A stretch of 64,000 nucleotides of DNA from Eudoraea adriatica DSM 19308 (GTDB lineage: Bacteria; Bacteroidota; Bacteroidia; Flavobacteriales; Flavobacteriaceae), in assembly GCF_000382125.1 (NCBI RefSeq), contig NZ_KB907551.1, forward strand, positions 213,486 to 277,485. The letters run 5' to 3'. Shown here piece by piece: positions 9,629 through 18,872 of the stretch (its first letter is position 1; each line of letters begins with the position of its first letter). The position numbers were made by a program, and so were the translations under genes. The notes beneath the pieces are model-generated. The model searched no databases, had not been told where the DNA came from, and saw nothing but the letters and a program-made list of their open reading frames with translations.

Positions 9629-10414
9629 ATGAAATGTAATACCTACAGATCGAAAAGATGGATCATAATTACCTTTTTGGCAATGCTTTCTTTTTCATGC
9701 AAAACAAGTAAGATAGTTTCAGCTGGCAAAGTAGATGAAAGGCTTACGACCAAGGCAATAATCAAAAATCATTATAAAAATCAATTAGAATTCAAAACCG
9801 TAAGCGGCAGAATGAAAGTTGCTTATAATGATGGTGGAGCCGTTCAAAGTTTTAATGTTAGCCTTAGAGTTGAAAAGGACAAGGCAATATGGATGAGCGC
9901 ACCTTTGGGTGTTGTAAAGGCTTTAATCACCCCTAAAAGGGTGACTTTCTATAATAAACTTCAGAATGAGTACTTTGATGGAGACTTTGGCTATTTGAGC
10001 AAGTTGTTGGGAACGGAATTAGATTTTAACAAAGTACAGAATCTATTATTCGGGGAAGCATTATTTGATTTGCGGACGGAGAAGTATATTTCCCTTGCTG
10101 CAGAAGAATACTATGAGCTTAAGCCCAAAAATATGGGGGATCTGTTCAAAACACTTTTCCTGATTGAACCAAAGAATTTTAAAATTGCTACACAGCAATT
10201 ATCTCAGCCATGGAATAACAGGCTAATGGAGATTTATTACAAATCGTATCAGGAAAAGAATAACCGGATCTTACCTGAAGAAATTCAGATTATAGCAATT
10301 GATAGTGATCATACCACCAATATTGACATAGAATTTAAGAATATTGAGTTTAATAGAACGTTGAATTTTCCCTATAAAATCCCTAAAGGATTCGAAGAAA
10401 TAGTTTTGAAATAA
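9629..10414 (+). CDS. DUF4292-family lipoprotein
   Basis: Protein of 261 residues. The frame is open upstream, overlapping the TPR gene, but ATG 9629 gives a proper lipoprotein signal peptide with Cys in LSFSC near residue 24. The body matches what I know of DUF4292: VSGRMKVAYNDGG, then WMSAPLGVVKALITPKRV and TELDFNKVQNLLFG. The fold resembles LolA/LolB-like outer-membrane lipoprotein carriers in general outline, which is inference. It is followed 1 nt later by the EnvC-like gene. Confidence 0.8.
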   Translation: MKCNTYRSKRWIIITFLAMLSFSCKTSKIVSAGKVDERLTTKAIIKNHYKNQLEFKTVSGRMKVAYNDGGAVQSFNVSLRVEKDKAIWMSAPLGVVKALITPKRVTFYNKLQNEYFDGDFGYLSKLLGTELDFNKVQNLLFGEALFDLRTEKYISLAAEEYYELKPKNMGDLFKTLFLIEPKNFKIATQQLSQPWNNRLMEIYYKSYQEKNNRILPEEIQIIAIDSDHTTNIDIEFKNIEFNRTLNFPYKIPKGFEEIVLK

Positions 10415-10415
10415 A

Positions 10416-11645
10416 ATGAGAATTGCAAAGCAATATTCTGCATATATACTATTTGTTTTTTTAGTACAGCTGGGTTCAATTGCATATGGGCAAACCAATG
10501 AACAAAAAGCATTGGAAACCAGGCGCGAACAGCTTTTAAAGGAAATTGAAGACATAAACAGGCTGTTATTTGCTGAAAAAAAGCAAAAAGGGACTGTTCT
10601 GGATCAAATGGAAGTTCTTGATCAGAAGATTAATGTAAGACAGCAATTGATCCGTGTTACAAACCAGCAAGCCAACCTTCTTAGCAGGCAAATAAATGCC
10701 AATATCAGAAATATATCAAAGCTTCGTGAAGACCTGGAAGCTTTGAAAGAAGAGTATGCCAAAATGATCCAAAAATCATATCAGAATAGATCCCAACAAA
10801 GCAGGCTGATGTTTCTCCTATCTTCAGAAAACTTTTATCAGGCGTTCAAAAGATTACAATACATGAAACAATACACTCAATTCAGGAAAGAGCAGGGAGA
10901 GGATATTGTCAGGAAAACGGAAGAACTAACTCAATTAAATAACGACTTAACTAACCAAAGGAAGGAAAAGGAGGTTTTGTTGGCCGATAATTTAAAAGCC
11001 AAAGGCGAATTGATGGGGGAGATAAAAGCACAGAAAGAACTTTTAAAGTCTATAAGGCAGAATGAGAGTAAATATGCCTCGGCGATTAAGAATAAAAGGC
11101 AGGAAGCACGAAAAATTGAGCAACAAATAGAACGACTGATCCGAAGTGCAATAGCAGCCTCAAACAAGAAGGCAGGAAAAAGCGGAACATCAAATAAGTT
11201 TGTTTTAACACCGGAAGCCACATTGGTAGCAAATAACTTTTCTGCAAATAAGGGAAAACTTATATGGCCGGTTGAAAAAGGAATTAAGCAGCAGGGTTTT
11301 GGCATCTATAAAGATGCAGTATATCCTGGGATTAAACATCAGAGTAATGGCGTAATCATTGCGACAGACGAAGGGGCCAGGGCACGGGCTGTTTTTGAAG
11401 GTGAAGTTATTGCTATCCTGGCTGTGCCAGGTGGAAATAAGGGAGTTCAGATTAAACATGGGAACTTTATAAGCACCTATTACAACCTTTCCAATTTATA
11501 TGTGAAAAAAGGTGATAAAGTAAGCCTGAAAGAAGAGTTAGGAGAAATATATACTAATCGGTATAATGGGTTAACACAATTAAAATTTTACCTCTACAGG
11601 GATGCTACAAGATTAAATCCTGAGGAATGGATTTATCGACTTTAA
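10416..11645 (+). CDS. EnvC-like murein hydrolase activator (degenerate M23 peptidase)
   Basis: Exported protein of 409 residues: signal peptide (about 1-24, SIAYGQ), a long coiled coil (about 30-245) and a C-terminal LytM/M23 domain. The catalytic metal ligands are not intact. Where active enzymes have HxxxD there is KHQSNGV, and the later HxH is replaced in HGNFISTYYNLS, which keeps the first His but has Asn where the second is expected. This is the pattern of EnvC/NlpD-type activators that stimulate amidases at division rather than cutting murein themselves. It lies last in the row of envelope genes. Confidence 0.85.
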   Translation: MRIAKQYSAYILFVFLVQLGSIAYGQTNEQKALETRREQLLKEIEDINRLLFAEKKQKGTVLDQMEVLDQKINVRQQLIRVTNQQANLLSRQINANIRNISKLREDLEALKEEYAKMIQKSYQNRSQQSRLMFLLSSENFYQAFKRLQYMKQYTQFRKEQGEDIVRKTEELTQLNNDLTNQRKEKEVLLADNLKAKGELMGEIKAQKELLKSIRQNESKYASAIKNKRQEARKIEQQIERLIRSAIAASNKKAGKSGTSNKFVLTPEATLVANNFSANKGKLIWPVEKGIKQQGFGIYKDAVYPGIKHQSNGVIIATDEGARARAVFEGEVIAILAVPGGNKGVQIKHGNFISTYYNLSNLYVKKGDKVSLKEELGEIYTNRYNGLTQLKFYLYRDATRLNPEEWIYRL

Positions 11646-11657
11646 CATAAATAAAAT

Positions 11658-12494
11658 ATGAACTCGATTACAGATATTAAAGGCACTTTTAGATTGCATA
11701 ACGGAGTTAGAATGCCCTATTTTGGTTTAGGTGTTTACCTTTCTGAAGATGGGCAAGAAGTTATAAACGCAGTTAAATGGTCATTAGAGACCGGATATCG
11801 TCATATAGATACCGCCTCCGTGTATGACAATGAAAAAGGGGTCGGAGCCGGGATCAGGGAAAGCGATGTGCCAAGGGAAGATATATTTGTAGTGAGTAAA
11901 GTATGGAACTCTGACCAGGGTTTTGAAAAAACCTTAAATGCTTTTGACCAAAGCCTTGACAGGCTGGGTCTGGATTACCTGGATCTTTATTTGGTGCACT
12001 GGCCGGTTTCTGGAAAATATAAAGATACCTGGAAAGCCATAGAATATCTTTACGAGCAAAAGCGAGTTAGAGCCATTGGCGTAAGTAACTTCATGCAGCA
12101 TCACCTGGAGGATTTGCTAAATACGGCAAAGATAGTACCCATGGTAAATCAGATGGAATTTCACCCGTATTTGGTACAACAGGACCTATTGGACTTTTGT
12201 GTGGCCAGGAATATTCAATATGAAGCCTGGTCTCCAATGATGCAAGGCAGAATTTTTGGAATCGATACGTTCAATGAACTCGCGGCTAAATACAATAAAA
12301 CCAGTGCTCAAATAGTGCTGCGATGGAACTTACAAAAAGGAGTCATAACCATACCTAAATCGTCAAAACGCGATAGAATCGTGGCAAATTCAGAAATTTT
12401 CGATTTTGAATTAAGTCCCGAAGATGTAGCTAATTTGGATAGCTTAGATAAAAGTCAGCGCTTTGGCCCGGATCCAAACAACTTCGATTTCTAA
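11658..12494 (+). CDS. Aldo/keto reductase
   Basis: NADPH-dependent carbonyl reductase family, 278 residues in one TIM barrel. The catalytic tetrad is visible: Asp in HIDTASVYDN, Tyr in the same segment, Lys in VVSKVWN and His in LVHWPV. The C-terminal cofactor-binding part has VITIPKSSKRDRI. Substrate cannot be inferred; relatives include 2,5-diketo-gluconate reductases and methylglyoxal reductases. It follows the EnvC-like gene by 12 nt and may be co-transcribed. It converges on the thioesterase gene. Confidence 0.92.
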   Translation: MNSITDIKGTFRLHNGVRMPYFGLGVYLSEDGQEVINAVKWSLETGYRHIDTASVYDNEKGVGAGIRESDVPREDIFVVSKVWNSDQGFEKTLNAFDQSLDRLGLDYLDLYLVHWPVSGKYKDTWKAIEYLYEQKRVRAIGVSNFMQHHLEDLLNTAKIVPMVNQMEFHPYLVQQDLLDFCVARNIQYEAWSPMMQGRIFGIDTFNELAAKYNKTSAQIVLRWNLQKGVITIPKSSKRDRIVANSEIFDFELSPEDVANLDSLDKSQRFGPDPNNFDF

Positions 12495-12506
12495 CAAAAA
12501 ATCAAT

Positions 12507-13022
12507 TTAGTCTTTAACAAATAATGCACGGAGCTCCGTAGCCTCATTTGGCTTCATTTTGCCTGCAAGAACCAAACTAAGCTGCTTTCTCCTTAGGGCC
12601 CCCTCAAAGCGTTCGGACTCAAGAGCTGTTTCCGGGATTATTGGCGGGACTTCAGTTGGCTTGCCGGTTTCGTCTACCGCTACAAAGGTATAAATGGCTT
12701 CATTGGCTTTTGTTCTTTCCCCGCTAAACCTATCTTCCATCCAGACATCAATATATACTTCCATGGATGTTCTGAAGGTTCGGGATATTTTCGCTTCAAC
12801 AGTTACTACACTTCCAAGGGGCACAGAACGATTAAAAGCAACATGATTGACAGATGCTGTTACCGTAATGCGGCGGCTGTGTCTTCTCGCTGCTATACTT
12901 GCCGCCCTGTCCATTCGCGCCAATAATTCACCGCCAAAAAGGTTATTTAGTGGATTAGTTTCGCTGGGCAAAACCATATCCGTCATAATAGTTCTTGAAT
13001 CACTGGGTTTTTTTGGCTGCAT
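12507..13022 (-). CDS. Acyl-CoA thioesterase, hotdog fold
   Basis: Hydrolyses acyl-CoA to free fatty acid and CoA in the cytoplasm. The 171 residues contain one hotdog domain with NPLNNLFGGELLARMD (Asn and Asp of the active site near residues 22-36) and TASVNHVAFNRSVPLGS, characteristic of the YciA/BACH type. The gap to the converging reductase gene is 12 nt. Chain-length preference is not visible from the sequence. Confidence 0.88.
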   Translation of the reverse strand: MQPKKPSDSRTIMTDMVLPSETNPLNNLFGGELLARMDRAASIAARRHSRRITVTASVNHVAFNRSVPLGSVVTVEAKISRTFRTSMEVYIDVWMEDRFSGERTKANEAIYTFVAVDETGKPTEVPPIIPETALESERFEGALRRKQLSLVLAGKMKPNEATELRALFVKD

Positions 13023-13075
13023 CTTATTTTTTTTCCAAAGATACGCAGCAATTGTATTGAAGAAAAAGAAAGAAA

Positions 13076-14023
13076 CTATTTTGTAGACAACATCCAGGCG
13101 TCCTGTGATTCTTTGCTCTTTATTCGCTTTAGAACAATTAGAGCTTCTTCAGGGTCTTCGTAACTTGCGAAGGTAACCTGGTGCAAGCCATAGCTATTAA
13201 CACCAAGATATCTTGCTTCATAGCCCTTTTTGCGCAATTGTAGAACCTTTTTATCGGCATTTTCCTTTATTCTGAAGGCTCCTGCAATTATGTGGTGATT
13301 CCCTGTTATTGTCTTCTTGGTTACATTGAGCGTGAGTTCAGGCAATTCAAGGGGCTTTGAGTTAAAGAATGTCGCTTCCTGAATATTTTTGGAAACAAGG
13401 GTTTGCGCTTCCTCCAGAACAATTTGTTTTTTGTTAAGCATTTCACCGTAAAACCTGTAAGCAGTCATACCCGTTGAAAAGGCCAGTAAGAGTATCGCGG
13501 CATATTTCAAATAAGGCCTGAATGAACTTCTTTTCCTCTGTTCGGGCGTAATAATAAATGGAATCTTTTCTTCTAATTCCTCTACCTGTTCCTTAAGGAC
13601 TTCACGCGTAACAACAGGTGAAACAAATGAGGAAAGGCCGAACGAGGAGGTAAGGTAATTTACTTCGTCTGAAGGTTGAAACTGTAATTTGCCTTCCCTG
13701 TTTAACCATAATTCGCCAATGGATGATATTTTCAGCCTTTCTCCTGAATGCAATTGTTTCTTCCAGGTCTTTGCAACATCAAGGGTATGTTTCAGCATCT
13801 CCTCATACGACTTGTTTTCAGCATTGGCCATGTATGAAACCAATAAACCGTCATTTGAGGATAACTGTTCATTAAAAGATATTCGTTTTGAAGGCGGGTA
13901 AAAGGTATTGGTACTCTTATAAATAGATGCAGATTTCATTTGAGTTAAAAACGCACCAAAATCAGGAACTACAACACAGTTGTAACGATATAAAAGTTGT
14001 TGAATGTAGTGCTCAATTCCCAT
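13076..14023 (-). CDS. HU-CCDC81-like and SPOR domain membrane protein
   Basis: Protein of 315 residues with three parts: an N-terminal region of about 110 residues beginning IEHYIQQLLYRYNCVVVPDFGAF, which is the HU/CCDC81-like fold of flavobacterial proteins; a membrane helix near residues 172-192; and a C-terminal SPOR domain (about 240-315) that binds glycan strands lacking stem peptides. The layout implies a cytoplasmic, possibly DNA-binding head linked through the membrane to septal peptidoglycan, a hint of a division or chromosome-positioning role. That role is inference. Confidence 0.82.
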   Translation of the reverse strand: MGIEHYIQQLLYRYNCVVVPDFGAFLTQMKSASIYKSTNTFYPPSKRISFNEQLSSNDGLLVSYMANAENKSYEEMLKHTLDVAKTWKKQLHSGERLKISSIGELWLNREGKLQFQPSDEVNYLTSSFGLSSFVSPVVTREVLKEQVEELEEKIPFIITPEQRKRSSFRPYLKYAAILLLAFSTGMTAYRFYGEMLNKKQIVLEEAQTLVSKNIQEATFFNSKPLELPELTLNVTKKTITGNHHIIAGAFRIKENADKKVLQLRKKGYEARYLGVNSYGLHQVTFASYEDPEEALIVLKRIKSKESQDAWMLSTK

Positions 14024-14128
14024 AAATACAAAGATGAAAAAAAATTAGAGGGGTTCAAACCAGACAAGAGAATTTTTTATTAACATAATATTTTATGTAA
14101 TTTGTGAATAACTAAAAATATTTTATAA

Positions 14129-15232
14129 ATGACTAAGGATGAGTTGATTGCAGTTCTAAGGTTGCAAAATATCCCTAATATCGGTGATATAACGGCTAAA
14201 AAGCTGATCACTCATTGTGGTAGTCCAATTGCAGTTTTTACAGATAAAATGAAGCATCTGGAAAAAATTGAAGGAATTGGGCGTGTAATACTAAGAGGCC
14301 TCCAGAATAAAAAATACCTTCATGCTGCAGAAATGGAATATGAATTTATCCTTAAGAATAATATTTCCTGTTCATATTTCCTGGATGTGGATTACCCCAA
14401 ATATCTAAAACACTGTGTTGATGCTCCAATATTACTATTCAAAAGGGGCAATATGCAACTTGAGAATAAAAAAATAATTAGCATAGTCGGCACACGAAAT
14501 AGCACAAGTTATGGCAGGGCATTCTGTGAAGAATTCATAGAAAATATAGCACCATTAGATCCTGTAATAATAAGTGGATTTGCCTATGGAATTGATATTT
14601 GCGCTCAGCGGGCGGCTATCAAATACGGGCTTCAGACTATTGCGTGCGTGGCACATGGTTTAAATCAAATTTATCCAAAAACGCACCTTAAATATGTTGA
14701 TGAAATTTGTAAGAATGGCGGGTTTTTGACTGAATTCTGGAGCACAAGCAACCCGGACCGGGAGAATTTTCTAAAAAGGAATAGAATTATTGCAGGTATT
14801 AGTGAGGCAACAATTGTCATTGAGTCTGCAGAAAAGGGAGGTAGCCTTGTAACAGCGGATATGGCGAATAATTATAATCGGGATGTATTTGCTGTGCCGG
14901 GTCGGGTCAGGGATAAATACAGTCTGGGATGCAATAATCTAATTAAAGGGCAAAGGGCACATATGCTTACTTCAGCAGCTGATCTTATTTACTTGATGAA
15001 TTGGCAATTGGAAGAATCAGTATCAGCTCCGGTGCAAAAGCAACTTTTCGTGGAATTGGATGAAAATGAGAAAATAATTTACTCTTTTTTACGGAAAGAT
15101 GGGCGTCAATTGGTAGATCAAATTGCCTTGGAATGTCATTTGCCTGTATTTAAAACAGTATCCAGTCTTTTGACCATGGAACTTAAAGGAATGATAAGGC
15201 CTTTGCCCGGAAAACAGTATGAAGCTATTTAA
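14129..15232 (+). CDS. dprA: DNA-processing protein DprA
   Basis: Loads RecA on incoming single-stranded DNA during transformation. The 367 residues hold an N-terminal helix-hairpin-helix-like segment (residues 1-60), the Rossmann core with SIVGTRNSTSYGRAF, GFAYGIDICAQRAA and GGSLVTADMANNYNRDVFAVPG, and a C-terminal winged helix (about 300-367). It is transcribed away from the HU/SPOR gene. The 160-nt gap before trpS, which converges, holds no feature I can name. Confidence 0.93.
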   Translation: MTKDELIAVLRLQNIPNIGDITAKKLITHCGSPIAVFTDKMKHLEKIEGIGRVILRGLQNKKYLHAAEMEYEFILKNNISCSYFLDVDYPKYLKHCVDAPILLFKRGNMQLENKKIISIVGTRNSTSYGRAFCEEFIENIAPLDPVIISGFAYGIDICAQRAAIKYGLQTIACVAHGLNQIYPKTHLKYVDEICKNGGFLTEFWSTSNPDRENFLKRNRIIAGISEATIVIESAEKGGSLVTADMANNYNRDVFAVPGRVRDKYSLGCNNLIKGQRAHMLTSAADLIYLMNWQLEESVSAPVQKQLFVELDENEKIIYSFLRKDGRQLVDQIALECHLPVFKTVSSLLTMELKGMIRPLPGKQYEAI

Positions 15233-15392
15233 TTTTAATCAGACCGGGTAGTTTGTTTATCTGAAATTTAGGATGCTGAAACCCAATAATTAGAGCGTTT
15301 ATCGATAAAATGTACTTATAGGCCATAGGTTAAACGAATTGGCTTATGGACAAAAAGTTATATTACAAACCAGGTAGTCAGTAATAAGAAAA

Positions 15393-16361
15393 TTAGTATC
15401 CTACCTTATTCCTGACTCTTTCAAGAACTGAATTGGCCACTTTTCCAGCTTTTTCTGCTCCAATTAACAGTGCTTCATCTACTTCATTAAGGTGGTTCAT
15501 ATAATAATCGAATTTCTCTCTGGGAGATTTAAACTTTTCAATAATTAATTCGTAAAGTGCCTGTTTGGCATGCCCATAACCATAATTTCCGTTTAAGTAG
15601 TTCGACCGCATTTCGGAGATCTGCGCATCAGAGGCTAAAATATTATATAAAGAAAAAGTAGTATCTGTCTCCGGGTCTTTGGGATCCTCCAGTGATGTAC
15701 TGTCCGTAATTATACTCATCACTTGTTTGCGGAGTTTTTTATCGGGTTGAAATATATTAATTAGATTGCCTTTACTTTTGCTCATTTTTTCCCCATCGGT
15801 CCCCGGAATATACATAGTATCTTTTTGAACCTGTGCCTCCGGCATTACGAAAGTCTCACCCATTTGAGCCTCAAAACGCCCTGCAACATCACGCGTCATC
15901 TCTATATGTTGGAGCTGATCTTTGCCTACCGGCACAATATTGGCATCATATAATAAAATATCCGCAGCCATTAACATAGGATAGGCAAATAAACCTGCAT
16001 TGACATCCCCCAGCCTGTCGGCTTTGTCTTTGAATGAATGGGCCAGCGTAAGTCGTTGATAAGGATAAAAGCAGCTTAAATACCATGCAAGCTCAGTTAC
16101 CTGCGGAACATCGCTCTGTCTGTAAAATACAGTGCTTTCAACGTCGAGCCCGAAAGCTAACCATGTGGCGGCAGTTGCATAGGTGTTATGCCTTAACTCA
16201 TCACCATTCTTAATTTGGGTAAGCGAATGCATATCGGCAATAAATAGAAAGGAATCATTTTCATGTTCTTTTGCCATATCGATTGCAGGGATAATCGCTC
16301 CAAGTATATTACCCAGGTGTGGTGTTCCTGTACTTTGTATGCCAGTTAAAATTCTTGCCAT
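15393..16361 (-). CDS. trpS: Tryptophan--tRNA ligase
   Basis: Class I aminoacyl-tRNA synthetase that charges tRNA-Trp; 322 residues, normal for bacteria. The HIGH-type motif appears as TPHLGN near residues 13-18 and the KMSKS loop as GEKMSKSKGN near 194-203. Start at ATG 16361 is supported by the standard N-terminus ARILTGIQSTGTPHLGN. The gene is divergent from the acyltransferase gene, with 69 nt between them. Confidence 0.96.
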   Translation of the reverse strand: MARILTGIQSTGTPHLGNILGAIIPAIDMAKEHENDSFLFIADMHSLTQIKNGDELRHNTYATAATWLAFGLDVESTVFYRQSDVPQVTELAWYLSCFYPYQRLTLAHSFKDKADRLGDVNAGLFAYPMLMAADILLYDANIVPVGKDQLQHIEMTRDVAGRFEAQMGETFVMPEAQVQKDTMYIPGTDGEKMSKSKGNLINIFQPDKKLRKQVMSIITDSTSLEDPKDPETDTTFSLYNILASDAQISEMRSNYLNGNYGYGHAKQALYELIIEKFKSPREKFDYYMNHLNEVDEALLIGAEKAGKVANSVLERVRNKVGY

Positions 16362-16430
16362 TTAGTTAATATTACGTAGGCAAAAGTAAAAGAAATACGA
16401 TTACCCTGCTAAAATTGTTACTTTTGATTT

Positions 16431-17171
16431 ATGCGCTTACTTCTGCAAAAATTGGGGCTGGTTCTTTATCGTATTTGGTTTTATATCCTGGTAAGCTTAC
16501 CAATTTTTATTTTTTTTCCAATACTTCTGATAACTACCCTATCCGACAGAACCTATGCACAATTTTTTTGGCTGGCTCGAAACATATGGGCAAATACTAT
16601 TATTTACGGGATGTTCTGTTTTCCAAGAATATCCTATGAACAAAAGCTGGAAAGGGGTCAAAGTTATATGTTGGTTGCAAATCATACCAGTATGCTGGAT
16701 ATAATGATGATGTTAAAAACAAGTAAGAACCCCTTTGTTTTTGTTGGTAAGAAGGAACTGGTTAATATTCCTGTTTTCGGATTTTTTTATAAACGTGTTT
16801 GTATTCTGGTTGACAGGGAAGACAGCAGAAGCAGGAGTGCGGTTTACAGAAGGGCACAAAAAAGATTAAATCAAGGTCTTAGTATTTGCATTTTTCCGGA
16901 AGGGGGAGTGCCTGAGGAGCATATAATACTGGATGAATTTAAGGATGGGGCCTTTAAAATGGCAATAGCCCATGATATTCCGGTAGTTCCCATTACTTTT
17001 TATGACAATAAAAAGCGATTTCCATTCACGGTTTTTGGTGGTGGTCCCGGGATTGTGAGAGTAAAGGTCCATTCTTTCCATTATACAAAAGGACTAATGG
17101 AAAACCAGAAATCAGAATTGCGGAAGCAGGTGAGAACAGTAATTTTAAAAGAACTCTCAAGAGAGGCCTGA
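16431..17171 (+). CDS. plsC: 1-acyl-sn-glycerol-3-phosphate acyltransferase
   Basis: Makes phosphatidic acid from lysophosphatidic acid at the inner membrane. The 246 residues start with a membrane helix (about 15-40). The acyltransferase motif I is NHTSMLD (HX4D) near residue 79, and motif III is FPEGG near 155. Length and order fit PlsC; related lysophospholipid or ornithine-lipid acyltransferases cannot be fully excluded. The following 124 nt to the converging gene show nothing definite. Confidence 0.88.
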   Translation: MRLLLQKLGLVLYRIWFYILVSLPIFIFFPILLITTLSDRTYAQFFWLARNIWANTIIYGMFCFPRISYEQKLERGQSYMLVANHTSMLDIMMMLKTSKNPFVFVGKKELVNIPVFGFFYKRVCILVDREDSRSRSAVYRRAQKRLNQGLSICIFPEGGVPEEHIILDEFKDGAFKMAIAHDIPVVPITFYDNKKRFPFTVFGGGPGIVRVKVHSFHYTKGLMENQKSELRKQVRTVILKELSREA

Positions 17172-17295
17172 TATCAGCAAAGAGAGGTGTTCACAATAGC
17201 ATATACCAAAAGGTATAAATAAAAATAACTTCATTATGCTCTTGCCAACTTGTATTATAGTCTTTGGGCCGTTTTCTTTTTAATCGGCATCAGGC

Positions 17296-18861
17296 CTAAA
17301 ATTTAAAATTCAAACCCGTGTAGACTCCAATAGAGAATGGCTGAAAATCACCGGCTGTTTGAGTAAATGTATTTAATTGGTATTTGAACATGGGTTCCAG
17401 GTTCAATTGCAACATTGGTGAAAATTTATAATTTAACCCAAAACCGATGTTTGTACTTAAATTCAAATCATTAATATTATTAGCCTCACCCATCTCAACA
17501 GTATTTCCATTAGCCTCAAGTACTACGGAATTAGAAACCAGGAAGAGTGAGCTTAATCCGCCAATTACGTTTATGCCAAATTTTCTGTCCAGTAAGGCAT
17601 AATTTATTTCTAGGGGCAATTCTATATAGCCGAAATCCTGAATCATTCTTCCATTACGCGCGGGACTTTGTGCCACAAACTCCAGACCAATTGTCTGCTC
17701 AGAAAGCTTGCTGTCTTCCATATTCCTGACAACTAAATTTCTTGAGGTAGTTGCATAATTTATGTTATCAATTTGATCATTAGTAGAAGCTGTTAGTGAA
17801 GCAGAAAAAGAGATTTCATTTGTATCATAGCCATAGTCAACCCTGTGGAGTCCGGAGCGAATACTCAACTTTTTACTGATATCATAAGAAATCCTCAGAC
17901 CATAACTAAGATTTACGTTACCACTCTTGGAATTGGACACAAAATTTGAGTGTATTGGTGAACCATCCCCAAAAGAATTAAAATATACCGGCCCTAAACT
18001 TGGTCCAACAGACCATCTATTGCTATTACTTTGAGCTACTTGTGTTTCCTGAGATTTTTCAATTTCGTCAAAAATAGACTTTTTGCCCTTTTCTGATTTT
18101 ACATCTTCTTTCTCTTTTTCCTCCTCTTTTTCCCCGATTACTTTAGCTGTGCCATTTGCAATAGTGGCTTCCCGGAGCCCGGATTTACTTTGGATATCAG
18201 AATTTTCGCTATCGACAGCCACAGGATCATTATCAGGAACCTTGATTTTGGCGGCAATACCGGAATTTTCATTTTTTAGAAGCTGTTGTTCCTTGATTTT
18301 TGCGCCGGTTTCATCCTTTCCGGCATTTCCGTCTGTTTTTTCGGAACGAACAGAAGCAATAGTTGCTACAGGGTCTGAAGGTTTAGATTTATCAGTTTTT
18401 TGCTCTGCTTGTAAAATATTTTTTTCAGTAGTCGCAATAACGGAAGTCTCACCAGTTGGCAGTACCTTTGAGGCCCTGCCATTCGGACTTGCAGAAACTG
18501 AATTTCCAATTTCATTCTTTTCATCAGATGAGGTTACAACACCAGCTTCATTTTCATTATTTTCTTCCGGTAAAATTTTTTCAATATCATTTGCCTTTGA
18601 ATTATTTGTGGAAGGAGAACTTTCTACATCCGTAATTATTTGATCTGTCTTTTGAGCACTTTCAAAAGGGATAAAAACGTATAATAATATGGCTAAAATT
18701 GCCGCCGCTCCACCTAATTTCCACCAAACAGGCAGGATTAGACGAGACTTTTTCTTTTTGTCCAGGGAGGCAGCAATGGATTTCCAGACCTTTTCGTCCG
18801 GAACCTCACTGAAGTTTTTCAACTTCTCCTGGTACAATTTATCAATACTATCTTTTCTCAT
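17296..18861 (-). CDS. Trans-envelope protein: anti-sigma-like N-terminus and outer-membrane barrel-like C-terminus
   Basis: Protein of 521 residues. Residues 1-40 are cytoplasmic and resemble the start of flavobacterial anti-sigma-like proteins (SIDKLYQEKLKNFSEVPDEKVWKSI). One membrane helix lies near 44-65. A disordered Ser/Lys/Glu-rich linker of about 200 residues follows. The last 220 residues look like a beta-barrel of the PorT/OmpA-like type and end with a terminal Phe (LNFKF). The ECF sigma gene lies 11 nt upstream in the same operon, so I infer that this protein senses or restrains that sigma factor across the envelope. Confidence 0.75.
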   Translation of the reverse strand: MRKDSIDKLYQEKLKNFSEVPDEKVWKSIAASLDKKKKSRLILPVWWKLGGAAAILAILLYVFIPFESAQKTDQIITDVESSPSTNNSKANDIEKILPEENNENEAGVVTSSDEKNEIGNSVSASPNGRASKVLPTGETSVIATTEKNILQAEQKTDKSKPSDPVATIASVRSEKTDGNAGKDETGAKIKEQQLLKNENSGIAAKIKVPDNDPVAVDSENSDIQSKSGLREATIANGTAKVIGEKEEEKEKEDVKSEKGKKSIFDEIEKSQETQVAQSNSNRWSVGPSLGPVYFNSFGDGSPIHSNFVSNSKSGNVNLSYGLRISYDISKKLSIRSGLHRVDYGYDTNEISFSASLTASTNDQIDNINYATTSRNLVVRNMEDSKLSEQTIGLEFVAQSPARNGRMIQDFGYIELPLEINYALLDRKFGINVIGGLSSLFLVSNSVVLEANGNTVEMGEANNINDLNLSTNIGFGLNYKFSPMLQLNLEPMFKYQLNTFTQTAGDFQPFSIGVYTGLNFKF

Positions 18862-18872
18862 GGCTTAAGTAT

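Noticed and set aside
18083..18643. Plus-strand frame of 186 codons, Ser/Phe-rich
   Set aside because: It is the antisense of the low-complexity linker of the trans-envelope protein, whose repetitive Lys/Glu codons give a long open frame by chance.
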